Part shown: positions 1-9,782 of the stretch, one piece after another
Position numbering within the stretch: the stretch's first letter is position 1
Layout of the letters: each line of letters begins with the position of its first letter
Assembly: GCA_002914805.1 (NCBI GenBank)
Contig: JXTB01000111.1
Coordinates: forward strand, 593,065 to 657,064
Source: Parasponia andersonii
Taxonomy: Eukaryota; Streptophyta; Magnoliopsida; Rosales; Cannabaceae
Length of the DNA: 64,000 nt
Direction: 5' to 3'
Translations under genes and position numbers: made by a program
The notes under the pieces: model-generated
Database searches by the model: none
The model's input: only the letters and a program-made list of their open reading frames with translations
What the model was told of the DNA's origin: nothing

Positions 1-1140
1 GAATTCCATCTTGTATAGTCATAGCAAAGCCTTTGAATTCTAAAGCTCCCAAAGAGATGAGATTCTTCTTTAATTTCAGTACATACCGAACATCTGTCAG
101 AACTCTAGTCGATCCATCATGATTTTTCAATCGAATTGAACCTACCCCAACTGTTTTACATTATTCATCATTTCCCATGTAAACAACTCCACCATTTAGC
201 TCTTCAAAGTTGAAGAACCACTTCTTATGAGGACACATATGGTAAATGCAACCTGAATCTAAAATCCACTCGTCATACTGAGACATCATCGATTGACTAA
301 CTAGAACAAAATCTGACTCATCATCTTCAACTTCAGCTACATATGCATCAGAAGTAGCTTTGTCCTTGCCTTTATTCCGTAACTTCGGACAATCTTTCTT
401 CCAATGTCATTTCTCATGACAAAAGAGACATTCATCCTTACCAGGTCTTCCCTTCGAACGAGATCTACCTTTTTTCTCCTGCTTACGAATTTGACAACGT
501 CCTCTGGCTGTAAGCGCTTCTGCTAGCACGTCCCTATTCTCCTTCTGTTCTTTCTTCCGAATCTCATGATTGTACAATGCAACAATTACTTCATCGAAGG
601 ACAATTTTTCCTTCCCATGAAGCAACGTAATATAGAGATGATCTAACTCATCAGGAAGGGACCCAATCAGCAACATTGCTTTATCCTCATCTTTGAAGGT
701 TTCATCCAAATTTAACAAATCTGCAATCAACTGGTTGAAAGTATCAATGTGATCAACAATAGTCGTACCGGGCTTCAACTGGATGCGGAAAAGTCTCTTC
801 TTCAAGTATAGCTGGTTCTCATTGCTCTTCTTCATGTACTTGTTCTCGAGCGCCTTCCACAACTTGCAGAAGTCTCCCTCATGAATGAATACTTCTGTTC
901 TCTACAAAGACATGAGCAGATCGTACCATAAGCTTGACGATCGATCCTTTCCCATTCTTTATTATCCATCTTCTCCGATTTTGTCTCCTTCAGAGCAATA
1001 TCGTGATTTTGTTGACATAAACTATCCAATACCTCGCATTGCCACCAGCCAAAGTTATTTCGGCCATCAAATTTCTCCACATCGATTTTTTCACTAGTCA
1101 CCGTTTTCGTCTTTGCCGACATTGGTGAAGATTCTAACAT
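1..1140 (-). pseudogene. Ty1/copia gag-protease remnant, cut by the window edge
   Basis: Read on the minus strand, this is the start of a copia polyprotein. The N-terminal gag part (1140 down to about 885) reads EKFDGRNNFGWW. A UBN2-type gag part (862 down to 407) follows, with LKPGTTIVDHIDTFNQLIADL and a basic tail. Next comes the start of a zinc knuckle (CLFCHEK), then the protease motif WILDSGC near 255-280 and a gag-pre-integrase stretch running off the left edge. The reading frame shifts near 885, and a TGA stop interrupts the zinc knuckle near 405, so it cannot make a full polyprotein. The remaining pol domains would lie to the left of the window. The order gag-protease and the adjacent PBS and LTR support copia. 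Confidence 0.9.
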
Positions 1141-1184
1141 TTCTACTAATATAGCTACAAAACAAAGCCTAGGGTGAACTTACT

Positions 1185-1196
1185 GCTCTGATACCA
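1185..1196 (-). other. Primer-binding site of the copia element
   Basis: On the minus strand the sequence is TGGTATCAGAGC, the usual copia primer-binding site complementary to the 3' end of initiator methionine tRNA. It lies two bases inside the LTR boundary and upstream of gag, which fixes the element's orientation. Confidence 0.9.
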
Positions 1197-1198
1197 CT

Positions 1199-1544
1199 TG
1201 TTGTGCAGCGGAAGTACAACTACTCCAAATGCTTATATTTAATACTAAGACAATATTAAATATAAACTACCAACTAGTTATTGAAATTAATAAAAACAGA
1301 AAATACGCAGAAAATATTAAATACAAAAAACCAAGAAACAAATGGAAAAAAAGGTAAAAATAGAACTATGGAGGTTCTTAAGAATACAGGTCCTCACTAA
1401 TAAGAAAACTAATTTTGGAATGATAAAAAATCAATTATAGAAGTTTTTATTTATAGCCAACTGTAGATCCTAAATATTCATACACAATTAATATAGGACA
1501 AAATACAAAATAATTACAAAAACTAACAAACCAAAATTCTAACA
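1199..1544 (-). repeat. 5' LTR of the copia element
   Basis: On the plus strand the block begins TGTTGTGCAGCGG right after the primer-binding site and ends AAAATTCTAACA, so on the minus strand it opens TGTTAGAATTTTGG and closes with CA. A TATA-like CTATAAATAA is read on the minus strand near 1446-1456, as expected for the U3/R part. Length is about 346 bp. The partner LTR is outside the window, so the outer boundary is inferred from the TG...CA ends only. Confidence 0.7.
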
Positions 1545-2748
1545 AAATGTGACAATTGAATAATAGAGCCCTGTGAAAATATATAATCGTTACCAGATTT
1601 GTTCTGTTTGAAAAAGATGTATGTTTTTGGTTTGGTTTCAAACTGAAGTCTTGTTCATCGACTTTTATTACTTTTCTTACCGTAATCATAATGGAGTGGA
1701 TTGTAGTAACTATAGACGTAGGGCCCCGTATTGTGATTTTTTTTTTTTGAATTCCCTCGTATTAAGATTGAGAATGCCAAAGTTCTTATAGTCATAAAAG
1801 GTAGACTAGAAAGACAGTTGAGCGAGTTTACTGCCTAATATATTCAGTTCCCACATATTTGACTTTCAACTTTGTGCGTGTGTTCTCCTCCTATAAAAAA
1901 TGGTTGATATTATCTCGTGCATTTTCCAAGTGTCTGTTTCATTGATTTTGTGATGAATTCTTGTTTGATTAGGCGTCTTTACGTAGTAGTGACGTATACT
2001 CTTTTTAACATTTTTTTTTCGTACTATATATTTTAAATTTTCATTTTTTTAAATTCAGACGATAATATATCTTTTTGTCGGTATTCCACGAGCTGATTTC
2101 GTCACATATTACGTTCAACGGGCAAATTTCATTCTATACAAACACGGCACTGTTTTGACTCGTGTTCGACTTCACAACTACTAATTAATAATCAAGGCTC
2201 AAGAGGAGGACGAAGCCATTGAATATTTTTTTTCTTGCGAATTCTACGATATATTTGAGAAAGAACTCGTTTAAATAAAAAGGGAAATTAATATTAAATT
2301 TGTGAGGTGTGATGATGAATGAAGATGAAAATGGGGAAGCGGGGTTGGAACAGCCATCATATTATACGGATAGGATGTACCCCGTTTAGGCATTAGTTTA
2401 AAGCTAAAATTAAATTTAAGACCATGTTGTAAAGGTTTTATTTCGGTCAGGCAAGGAATCCATAGTCCAGTAATTTTGCAAAATATGGAAAATATATAAT
2501 GGTTACTAGAGTCTTGTTCCTACAATACTGTTTTGAAAAAGATACTGTTTTGAAAAAGATATATGTTTCTGGTCTGGTTTGAACAGAAGTCTCGTTCATC
2601 GACTTTTCTCACTTTTTCTTGTCCTAATGTAGTGCAATGTGCCAATGTTATACCATAAGACCCTATATATATTCGGTTCTAAACTATAATATTTTGGGCT
2701 TATTACAAAATTCCAGGCCCAAAGAACCAAAAATTAAAACATTTGGGA
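1545..2748. repeat. Intergenic spacer with a diverged direct duplication
   Basis: No gene is seen. The stretch at about 1572-1690 (AATATATAATCGTTACC, then GAAAAAGAT, then GTTCATCGACTTTT) recurs at about 2488-2620 with changes, including GTTCATCGACTTTT again. The second copy has an internal tandem doubling of ACTGTTTTGAAAAAGAT. The rest is AT-rich with homopolymer runs. Confidence 0.6.
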
Positions 2749-2982
2749 TTAATTTAGAAACATATCACTTTTTAAAAGTTTTATTAGAAAAATAACCCTT
2801 AAAAATACCATTGTCTTTAAAATTTGTATTTTTTTTAATAATACTCGAGGTAACCAATCTAGTTATTTGAAGGAACTGATAAGATGTAACTCGACTAGTT
2901 AACTTAAGTACCTCATCAATTAATAAAAAATGGTATATTTCTAAATATTTTTAAAAGTGATATTTTTATAATTAAATCTGAA
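2749..2982. mobile_element. Inverted-repeat MITE, copy a
   Basis: The left end (2749-2799) and right end (2935-2982, reverse complement) match over about 45-50 bases. Both contain TATCACTTTT followed by AAAA and a TTAGAAA block. The middle is AT-rich with short repeats around the core TAGTTA/TAACT. There is no coding capacity. Related copies lie at about 4290-4530 and 58420-58670. No superfamily is assigned because a target duplication was not secured. Confidence 0.6.
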
Positions 2983-3202
2983 ATTTTTCAGAACAATCTG
3001 AAATTCAGGGATTTTTAAAAATTTCGAAAAATTACCTTAAAAAATTAAGTTTTCTCTAATATTTTCCACATATTGGGCTTTAAATATGTCGCTAGAGACG
3101 TAATAATGGACCTTTTGGCCCAATTCAAAATTCTCCTAGGTTGGGCCAGCATATGCAAAGAAAGAAAACACTTGGTCCAGCAAATACATAATGGTTTGTA
3201 TT

Positions 3203-3409
3203 ATTATAGTCTCTACTTTCTTTAAAACTCATTCGATGCCCCGCTTATTAGGTTGATGCGATTGGATAGAAATTCACTCAAGCCGATTATGTTTGGAGGA
3301 TTATTCTGATGGTGGGAGCTCAATTGGTTGGACTGACACACTATTGGCGGATGAAGTTGCATGAAAATGCATGTTACACTAATCTTGTGGCCTGGGAGAG
3401 GCATTAGCA
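3203..3409 (+). pseudogene. PHT1 phosphate transporter fragment 1
   Basis: The translation [12 protein letters not shown] then LTHYWRMKL and YTNLVAW (3280-3405) aligns with residues about 208-246 of the intact PHT1 protein encoded at 7699-9246, where the same stretch reads [21 protein letters not shown] and YTALVAQ. Upstream, IVSTFFK and AY*VDAIG*KFTQ extend the match back to about residue 180, with one single-base deletion and two in-frame stops. The homology ends at a stop near 3408. Only about 70 codons remain and it is not functional. Its sequence resembles other PHT1 members (IVST, FDAP) more than the nearby intact gene, so it probably came from a different paralogue. Confidence 0.9.
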
Positions 3410-4289
3410 CGATACCGTAGTAGCCCTTTGTCCTCTTGGACTATATATTTTACTAAGGAAATTAGGTGAAATACAATTTTAGAAAGTACACCATTTTCAA
3501 TAGTTTTTATATGAAACACACCTATTTTAAAAAAAGAGATATAAAAAAACTTATATATCTTTGAGTCGAGAGGGCTAAATAATAGTGTTGTGTCGAAAGC
3601 TAGACAAGGTGTTTAAAAACTTGACAAAAAAATAAATACGTTGAGTGCTTAGCACCAAATAACATGATGTTAAGCCGCACTAGATAAGGTGCCGAACGAT
3701 GCTAAACAGGTTATCTAGCTACTTGAAAGAAATATATAGTATATACATTTTTTTATTGTAAAAAGTAAGAGAGAGAAAGAGCATTAATGATGCACGTTTT
3801 TTCATGCATTTCATTGTAGCCATTGGATCACTATCTAATGGTAATCCAATGGCTAAAAAAAAAATACCTACCCATAGGTAAAGAAAAAAAATACCTATTG
3901 GATTAGCAACCTATATATATATATATATATATGAGCTTTGCACTACAAAATGGTATCAAGAGTGCTAGACATGGTGTTGAGAGACATTAGACGATGTGTC
4001 TAACAACTCGACCTCCTTTGTCTAATCAGAATGTAGACCCTTGATAAGATAAGTACTAGATTACTTTTGTATTTAAAATAATTTAAAACTTAAAAAGGTG
4101 TATTCATCAAAAAATTGTTAAGAGGGGTATATTTCTTAAAATAAACTATGACAAAAGTATATTTTGCAAAGAAGGTCCGGGCCTATGGGTTGGCTTAGGT
4201 CCTTCTCGTTCCAATGTCGAACTAGCCCATTGTGATACAATATGTACGAGGAAATTTGATTTTTTTTATGAGTTTTTCAAAAAAATGAA
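3410..4289. other. Intergenic spacer
   Basis: No gene is seen. It holds the (TA)n-embedded element at 3747-3932 and otherwise AT-rich sequence. Confidence 0.7.
3747..3932. mobile_element. (TA)n-embedded MITE-like element, copy A
   Basis: The block from ATTGTAAAAAGTAAGA to ATACCTATTGGATTAGCAACC is closely similar to 35470-35627. Its right end is followed by (TA)n (about 3911-3932) and its left end is preceded by a TA-rich tract (3731-3746). The left terminal repeat present in the second copy is missing or too diverged here. No coding capacity. Confidence 0.6.
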
Positions 4290-4530
4290 AAATCTCATAT
4301 TTTAATTAGAAAAATATTACTTTTAAAAGTATTAAGAAAAATGCCATTTTTCATTAATTGATTAGATACTTAAGGTAACTCGATGGATTAATTCAAGTAA
4401 CTAGATTAGTTATCTTAAGTGACCTAATTAGTTACTTCAAGTACTATTGAAAAATACTAATTTTGAGGAAAATTAGTATTTTTCTAGATATTTATTAAAA
4501 GTGTTATTTTTATAATTATTTTTAAATTAG
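4290..4530. mobile_element. Inverted-repeat MITE, copy b
   Basis: It has the same architecture as the element at 2749-2982: an ATTACTTTTAAAAGTATT-like left end, a middle with repeated AGTAACTAGATTAGTTA-type units, and a right end with TTAAAAGTGTTATTTTTATAA. It lies ahead of PHT1 fragment 2 much as copy a lies ahead of fragment 1, which supports a tandem segmental duplication. Confidence 0.55.
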
Positions 4531-5017
4531 GCATTTTTCAATTATTAAAATTATTAACAAAATTCAGGATTTTTCTACTTTGGACCTGGATTTTTTTAAG
4601 AAGCCCATACTGGTCCATATTGGCCTACAAATTTTATGTGGATGGGCTTGAACTATAATATATCGTGGATAATTACAGTTACTATTATAGTTTGGGTTAA
4701 GTGACTATTATGATTTTTTTTCCAATGTTTAACTCAATTTACATTATCAAGAATTCACCAAGAATCCATCAAGAATTTGTCAAGATTACTACTGATGTCA
4801 AGAATATGTCAAGAATCAATCAAAATTGTCAAGAGTTCATTTAAAAAAGTATTATGATAGTAGATTTAATTAATAAAGAAAAAAATGGTATTTACTTAAT
4901 TTATTCTTATAGTTTCTACCTGCTTTAAAACATGATTCAATAGCCCGACTCATGAGGTTGATTCGATTGGATTTAAAGTTCCCCAAGTCGATTATGCTTG
5001 ACAGGATTATTTTAATG

Positions 5018-5960
5018 CAAGGGTGGGTCGAGGGTAAGGCTAATCGCCTTAAGTCTCACATATTACATTAATGGCTTCACTTCAAGCCAAGGTTTCAGAT
5101 TACTAATTTATCTTTAACGATTTCATATATTTAAAACTTTTAATATTTATGTGTAGCCTTAGCATATACAAATAATCTATAGTAATTTCAATAAGAGTCT
5201 AGAAAAATCTTAATCTTAATTTCATAAATTAATGGATTTTTTTTTTCTAAAAATCACAAATTTCTTATTTGTTGCAAAAGAAATTGGTAGGACTCTTGCA
5301 AGATTACTAATTTATCTTTAACGATTTCATATATTTAAAAATTTTAATATTTATGTGTAGCCTTAGCATATACAAATAATCTAGAGTAATTTCAATAAGA
5401 GTCTAGAAAAATCTTAATCTTAATCTCATAAATTAATGGATTTTTTTTTCTAAAAATCACAAATTTCTTATTTATTGCAAAATAAATTGGTAGGACTCTT
5501 GCAATATTTCCAAAGTTGGAACAATATTTATTTTTATTTCATTATATTTGGTAATGAAGGTTTTTTTTCCAAAACTTTTAATTTTCATTAATTTCTCGAA
5601 GTCCACTCTTTAGTTTTGAAGTTAATTTTTCTTCCAAAATAACTTTTAATATATTTCAATCAAGTCAAGATGCACTCATAATTTAACCAATCAATATGCC
5701 AAAAACAAGTTGTCTTAGAAGAATTTAAAATAATCTTCGTTTGAAATGGATTTTTCATTTTACTTCTTAGTTTTATTATTGGTTTTCCTTTTTTCTATTT
5801 TAATAATATAATTAATTACAATTTCTATCTTGAAAAAAATACGAATAGTTTTCCAAAGAAAAGCATTTATTTTTTTTATAAGTTCAATTTATTTTTTTTT
5901 TCGGGGAATTTTTATTTTTAATTTATCGCCTAAGGCCCAAAATTTGTTGAGCCGGCCCTG
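5018..5960. mobile_element. Non-autonomous hAT-type transposon, 943 bp
   Basis: It lies inside PHT1 fragment 2. Its ends are imperfect inverted repeats: CAAGGGTGGGTCGAGG on the left and, as reverse complement, CAGGGCCGGCTCAAC on the right. It is flanked by TTTTAATG (5010-5017) and TTCTAATA (5961-5968), 8 bases with 6 matches, as expected for an old hAT target duplication. No transposase is seen; an ORF at 5830-6021 spans the end and is fortuitous. Confidence 0.8.
5097..5505 (+). repeat. 204-bp tandem duplication inside the hAT element
   Basis: The unit starting AGATTACTAATTTATC at 5097 begins again at 5301, a period of 204 bp, and the second copy runs to about 5505 with few differences. Confidence 0.9.
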
Positions 5961-6048
5961 TTCTAATAGTGAGAGCGCTCTTGGCAGGACTGACTTATTG
6001 CTAGAGGATGAAGTTGCATGAAGCTACATGTTGCACTGCCCTTGTGGC

Positions 6049-6224
6049 CAGAGACGGGGCACACCTATGTTTCTGAGGATTAAAAAAATTTTATATTCAT
6101 AATTTTACAGCCCAAATTATATACAAAGCTTGTTACAGATTAGAAAAATTACATTATATCTCCTATAAAATAGATAAAATGTAGTTCTTGCCTCCACTAG
6201 ACAAAATTGTTGGCTCTATCTCTG
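6049..6224. mobile_element. Short hAT-type MITE, 176 bp
   Basis: Inverted ends are CAGAGACGGGGC on the left and CAGAGATAGAGC (reverse complement) on the right. The flanks are identical 8-base copies CTTGTGGC at 6041-6048 and 6225-6232. Removing the insert and one copy joins the PHT1 fragment across ALVA, which confirms the boundaries independently. AT-rich interior, no coding capacity. Confidence 0.92.
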
Positions 6225-6312
6225 CTTGTGGCCAAGAATTTTAAATAAAGCAGACTCTGATATGTCAAAAGTTTTGTAGGTTGAGATTGAAGCTGAACAC
6301 TAGAAAGCTGTG

Positions 6313-7056
6313 CTATTAATTGAAAATATAAACACTAAAAAAAAAAAGAAATAGGAGTTAAATTGTTAAATAATTATAATAATAAGAATTAATGATGTAA
6401 AATTTCTAATAGAATTTTGGATAAAAAATATTAAAAAGACTTTCAACAAAAAAAATTAAATACTTAAATATTATTTAATGAAAAAAAAATAAATCCGGAC
6501 CAATATATCAAAACAGTAATCAAAATTGATGCTCTTACGGAAGAATCTCCCATAATCTTCTACTAATAATCTTCTACTAATTCCCATAATATTCTACTAA
6601 TAATTTAATTTATGAATTAAGTAAAACCCAATAATTCTGGTAGTTATCCAATATTCGAAACATTTACAACAAAATGGAAGCCGGAGATGAATAAAATTCT
6701 TACTGATTGACTTATCTTCAAATTAGAAACCATAATTAATTCAAATAATATTCTTTAATAAAAGGAAGCAACTTAATAACCTACTGACTGACAGGCAGGC
6801 AGGCAGGGCTTTTGCGATTGCCACCATTTCCGAGGGTGATATGTATTGGACCACAGCTATCAGCTTTGTCATCGGATACACGCGTCTAAAAAAATCAAAT
6901 GAATTTGAATTAAAATGACAACATAATTATCTTTAGAATTAACTAACAAAATAAGAGAAGCTATAATATCTCTTCAATAGTAACAACCCTCCTAGTATTA
7001 GGAACTGCCACTAATAGTGAGACAGAGTCAGTCTCAATGGCAGCCAAAAATGGTGG
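6313..7056. other. Upstream region of PHT1
   Basis: No gene is seen. It is AT-rich, with a short GGCA microsatellite (6791-6807), and leads into the promoter of the gene at 7699. Confidence 0.6.
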
Positions 7057-7064
7057 GAATATGC
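7057..7064 (+). promoter_or_regulatory. P1BS-like PHR binding site (proximal)
   Basis: GAATATGC fits the P1BS consensus GNATATNC bound by PHR1-type MYB-CC factors in phosphate-starvation genes. It lies about 35-40 bases before the probable TATA box. The match is seen; function is inferred from the family. Confidence 0.55.
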
Positions 7065-7097
7065 TTCTTTACGTATTAATATTCCATTTTGCCTTAT

Positions 7098-7104
7098 TAT
7101 AAAT
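7098..7104 (+). promoter_or_regulatory. Probable TATA box of PHT1
   Basis: TATAAAT is followed by a pyrimidine-rich leader. The distance of about 600 bases to the ATG fits a 5' UTR intron, with a possible donor after GGTTCAG near 7190 and a possible acceptor at ATAAGCAG near 7658. Confidence 0.45.
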
Positions 7105-7424
7105 TCCTAAGTACCTAAATTCTTCTTTAACCACCATCTTTCACTCGCTCAGTCTCAGGTCTCCACGAGCCAAGGACTCAGGCAGGTTCAGGTACTAGCA
7201 CATTTTATTCTCAATCAGTGTCACATGCTTCTTCATGCTTTTTCTCATATTATGAATGTGACAAGTCTCGTGGAATTATATTAGTACACATTATGTTACG
7301 TTATTTTTTTTCCTAACAAAAATCTGGCTGACAATCAATAAAGAATTCTGTCGTGTTGCTTCATTCATATTTATGTCAACTTTTGTGGAGTAACTAGTAT
7401 ATAAGGATGTAATTGCTTTTACTA

Positions 7425-7432
7425 GGATATGC
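7425..7432 (+). promoter_or_regulatory. P1BS-like site within the leader
   Basis: GGATATGC also fits GNATATNC. It lies between the probable TATA box and the ATG, likely in a 5' UTR intron. A single 8-base match can occur by chance; two near one PHT1 gene are more persuasive. Confidence 0.4.
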
Positions 7433-7698
7433 TTCATTTCATTTTTTTTTTTTTCAACACGGAGGGTTTTGTTTGATTTTTCCTATTTTCAAGGCTTAAA
7501 ATTTCGCACACATTCATAAGATGAAGTACTGGAATTCAGCAACGCGATTTGTTCATGTTATTTTATGATGATTTGTCTTGTTTTCCTATATGGGTGTAAA
7601 TTAATTTTTGTAACATTTTTTCTCTGTGATTCACACGTATATAACATATGATATAAGCAGAGAGAGAGAGAGGAGACAACGCAAGTAATATAGCGGCC

Positions 7699-9246
7699 AT
7701 GGCCAATGAAGTGCTTAGCGCACTTGACGCCGCTAGAACACAATGGTACCATTTCACGGCCATCATCATCGCCGGCATGGGCTTTTTCACGGACGCATAC
7801 GATCTCTTCTGCATATCACTAGTAACCAAAATGTTGGGCCGTATTTACTACCATGTCGAAGGTGCCAAGAGTCCCGGAACACTCCCTCCGCATGTATCGG
7901 CTGCTGTAAATGGCGTCGCCTTGGTTGGAACATTAACTGGGCAGCTCTTCTTCGGCTGGCTTGGGGACAAGTTGGGACGAAAGAAAGTCTACGGTGTGAC
8001 ACTGATTCTCATGGTGCTCTGCTCCATTTGCTCAGGCCTTTCATTTGGCCATGACTCGAAGGCCGTGATGGCAACACTCTGCTTCTTCAGATTCTGGCTA
8101 GGCTTTGGCATTGGTGGAGACTACCCGCTTTCGGCTACGATCATGTCTGAATACTCAAACAAGAAGACTCGTGGTGCGTTCATTGCCGCGGTCTTTGCTA
8201 TGCAGGGTTTAGGGATTTTGGCTGGAGGGGCGTTTGCCATTGTTCTGTCTTTCCTATTTGAGGTCAAGTTTGAGGCTCCAGCTTATGAAGTTGACCCCAT
8301 TGGTTCTACTGTCCCACAAGCTGACTATCTATGGCGGATTGTTTTAATGGCCGGTGCCTTTCCTGCTGCTTTAACCTATTACTGGAGGTTGAAGATGCCT
8401 GAAACTGCTCGTTACACTGCCCTTGTTGCTCAGAATTTAGAGCAGGCTGCAACTGATATGTCAAAGGTTCTCAAGGTCGACATTGAAGCTGTACCACAGA
8501 ATTCTACTGAAACTAGTAAATATGGTTTGTTCTCTAAGCAGTTCCTTCTTCGACATGGGCTTCACTTGCTTGGAACGACAAGCACTTGGTTCTTGCTTGA
8601 CATTGCGTTTTACAGCCAGAATTTGTTCCAAAAGGACATCTTTAGCGCGATAGGATGGATTCCTCCGGCAAAGACTATGAATGCCATTGGAGAAGTCTAC
8701 AAAATAGCAAGAGCTCAGACTCTCATTGCTCTATGTAGTACTGTCCCTGGTTACTGGTTTACTGTCGCATTCATAGACAAAATGGGACGATTCGCTATTC
8801 AGTTGATGGGTTTCTTCTTCATGACAGTGTTCATGTTTGCACTCGCCATTCCCTACCATTACTGGACAAATAAGGATCACCTCATGGGGTTTGTAGTTCT
8901 GTATTCTCTGACTTTCTTCTTTTCGAATTTTGGACCTAACGCCACAACATTTGTTGTACCGGCCGAGATTTTCCCAGCCAGATTCCGGTCTACCTGCCAT
9001 GGCATCTCTGCTGCATCAGGAAAGCTTGGGGCAATTGTGGGCGCGTTCGGGTTCCTCTACTTGGCTCAAAACCAGGACAAGTCCAAGGCGGATGCAGGGT
9101 TTCCAGCAGGCATTGGGGTCAAGAATTCTCTCCTTGTTTTAGGTGGCATCAACTTATTGGGTGTCATTTTCACTTTCTTGGTCCCTGAGTCAAAGGGGAA
9201 ATCTCTGGAGGAGATGTCCGGAGAAAGTAATGAAGAAAACAACTAA
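7699..9246 (+). CDS. PHT1: High-affinity inorganic phosphate transporter, PHT1 family
   Basis: This is a proton-coupled phosphate importer of the major facilitator superfamily, expected in the plasma membrane. The 515-residue ORF is uninterrupted and near the usual family length. The N-terminus carries [20 protein letters not shown], the MFS loop [11 protein letters not shown] follows near residues 85-95, and the PHT1 signature [13 protein letters not shown] starts at residue 139. After a hydrophilic central loop (about 240-290) come [39 protein letters not shown] and the terminal [15 protein letters not shown]. Twelve membrane segments are expected. The start in GCCATGG matches the family N-terminus. 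The two upstream P1BS-like sites suggest phosphate-starvation control. Which PHT1 member it corresponds to cannot be decided here. The transporter fragments at 3.2 and 4.9 kb derive from a related gene. Confidence 0.97.
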   Translation: MANEVLSALDAARTQWYHFTAIIIAGMGFFTDAYDLFCISLVTKMLGRIYYHVEGAKSPGTLPPHVSAAVNGVALVGTLTGQLFFGWLGDKLGRKKVYGVTLILMVLCSICSGLSFGHDSKAVMATLCFFRFWLGFGIGGDYPLSATIMSEYSNKKTRGAFIAAVFAMQGLGILAGGAFAIVLSFLFEVKFEAPAYEVDPIGSTVPQADYLWRIVLMAGAFPAALTYYWRLKMPETARYTALVAQNLEQAATDMSKVLKVDIEAVPQNSTETSKYGLFSKQFLLRHGLHLLGTTSTWFLLDIAFYSQNLFQKDIFSAIGWIPPAKTMNAIGEVYKIARAQTLIALCSTVPGYWFTVAFIDKMGRFAIQLMGFFFMTVFMFALAIPYHYWTNKDHLMGFVVLYSLTFFFSNFGPNATTFVVPAEIFPARFRSTCHGISAASGKLGAIVGAFGFLYLAQNQDKSKADAGFPAGIGVKNSLLVLGGINLLGVIFTFLVPESKGKSLEEMSGESNEENN

Positions 9247-9782
9247 CAAACTCACTACTCAGAGCAGTGCAGATTAATAGACCTATTGGTTTATGCTCGA
9301 ACCTTTCTAGCCGGTAGCTGGTTCATTTTGATCCCAGAACCATTCTTTCAGTAGATCTAGGCCTCTTATCTTTATATGTACATCATAATCCAGTCACTGA
9401 AGTATGAGACTTCTGAAATTGGTTATTTGAGGCGGTTTATTTAGTGGTTTTATTTGATTTCTTTGAGCTTGTTTCCATTACTCGGCTACTATACATCAAG
9501 TCATACTAACTTGAGATTTTCATAATAGGAGATATTATATATAATATCTATATCCATGAAATACTAATTCTACATCTGGGGAGTAAAAGAAATCAAATTT
9601 TTCAGCAAGTAGATAACAATAGCCAAAAGTTCCACACCCCCACCCACATGCCAGTTTATTCATAAGATTGGCAAAATACATTCTAACATTGGGTGCATAT
9701 GACTGTAACTGGGAGGATTCACTGACAGAAAACAGAGAATCCTCTGCTGATGGAGGAAAAGCTCAACCAAAGAGAGAGTGGT
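9247..9782. other. Convergent 3' intergenic region PHT1/ADF6
   Basis: The 3' UTRs of the two genes face each other here. It contains the 20-base palindrome at 9530-9549 and no further gene. Confidence 0.7.
9530..9549. repeat. Perfect 20-base palindrome
   Basis: AGATATTATATATAATATCT equals its own reverse complement. It lies between the two convergent genes; a role is unknown. Confidence 0.8.

Larger units (their letters stand above)
4903..6312 (+). pseudogene. PHT1 fragment 2, split by two hAT insertions
   Basis: Three pieces align with the intact PHT1. 4903-5017 gives IVSTCFKT*F and then PTHEVDSIGFKVPQVDYA. 5961-6048 gives LLAGLTYC*RMKLHE and CCTALVA. 6225-6312 gives ADSDMSKVL*VEIEAE, matching residues about 253-265 ([16 protein letters not shown]). 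Two insertions, 5018-5960 and 6049-6224, interrupt it, and stops and frame changes break the reading. The upstream border matches fragment 1 (IVST...FKT). It is not functional. Together with fragment 1 it shows that this locus once held additional PHT1-related sequence. Confidence 0.9.

Noticed and set aside
5830-6021. 63-codon ORF across the right end of the hAT element
   Set aside because: It crosses the transposon boundary into the PHT1 pseudogene, so it is a chance fusion.
7558-9142. Seven further ORFs in other frames overlapping the PHT1 gene
   Set aside because: They are shadows of the strongly conserved PHT1 frame and lack any family features.
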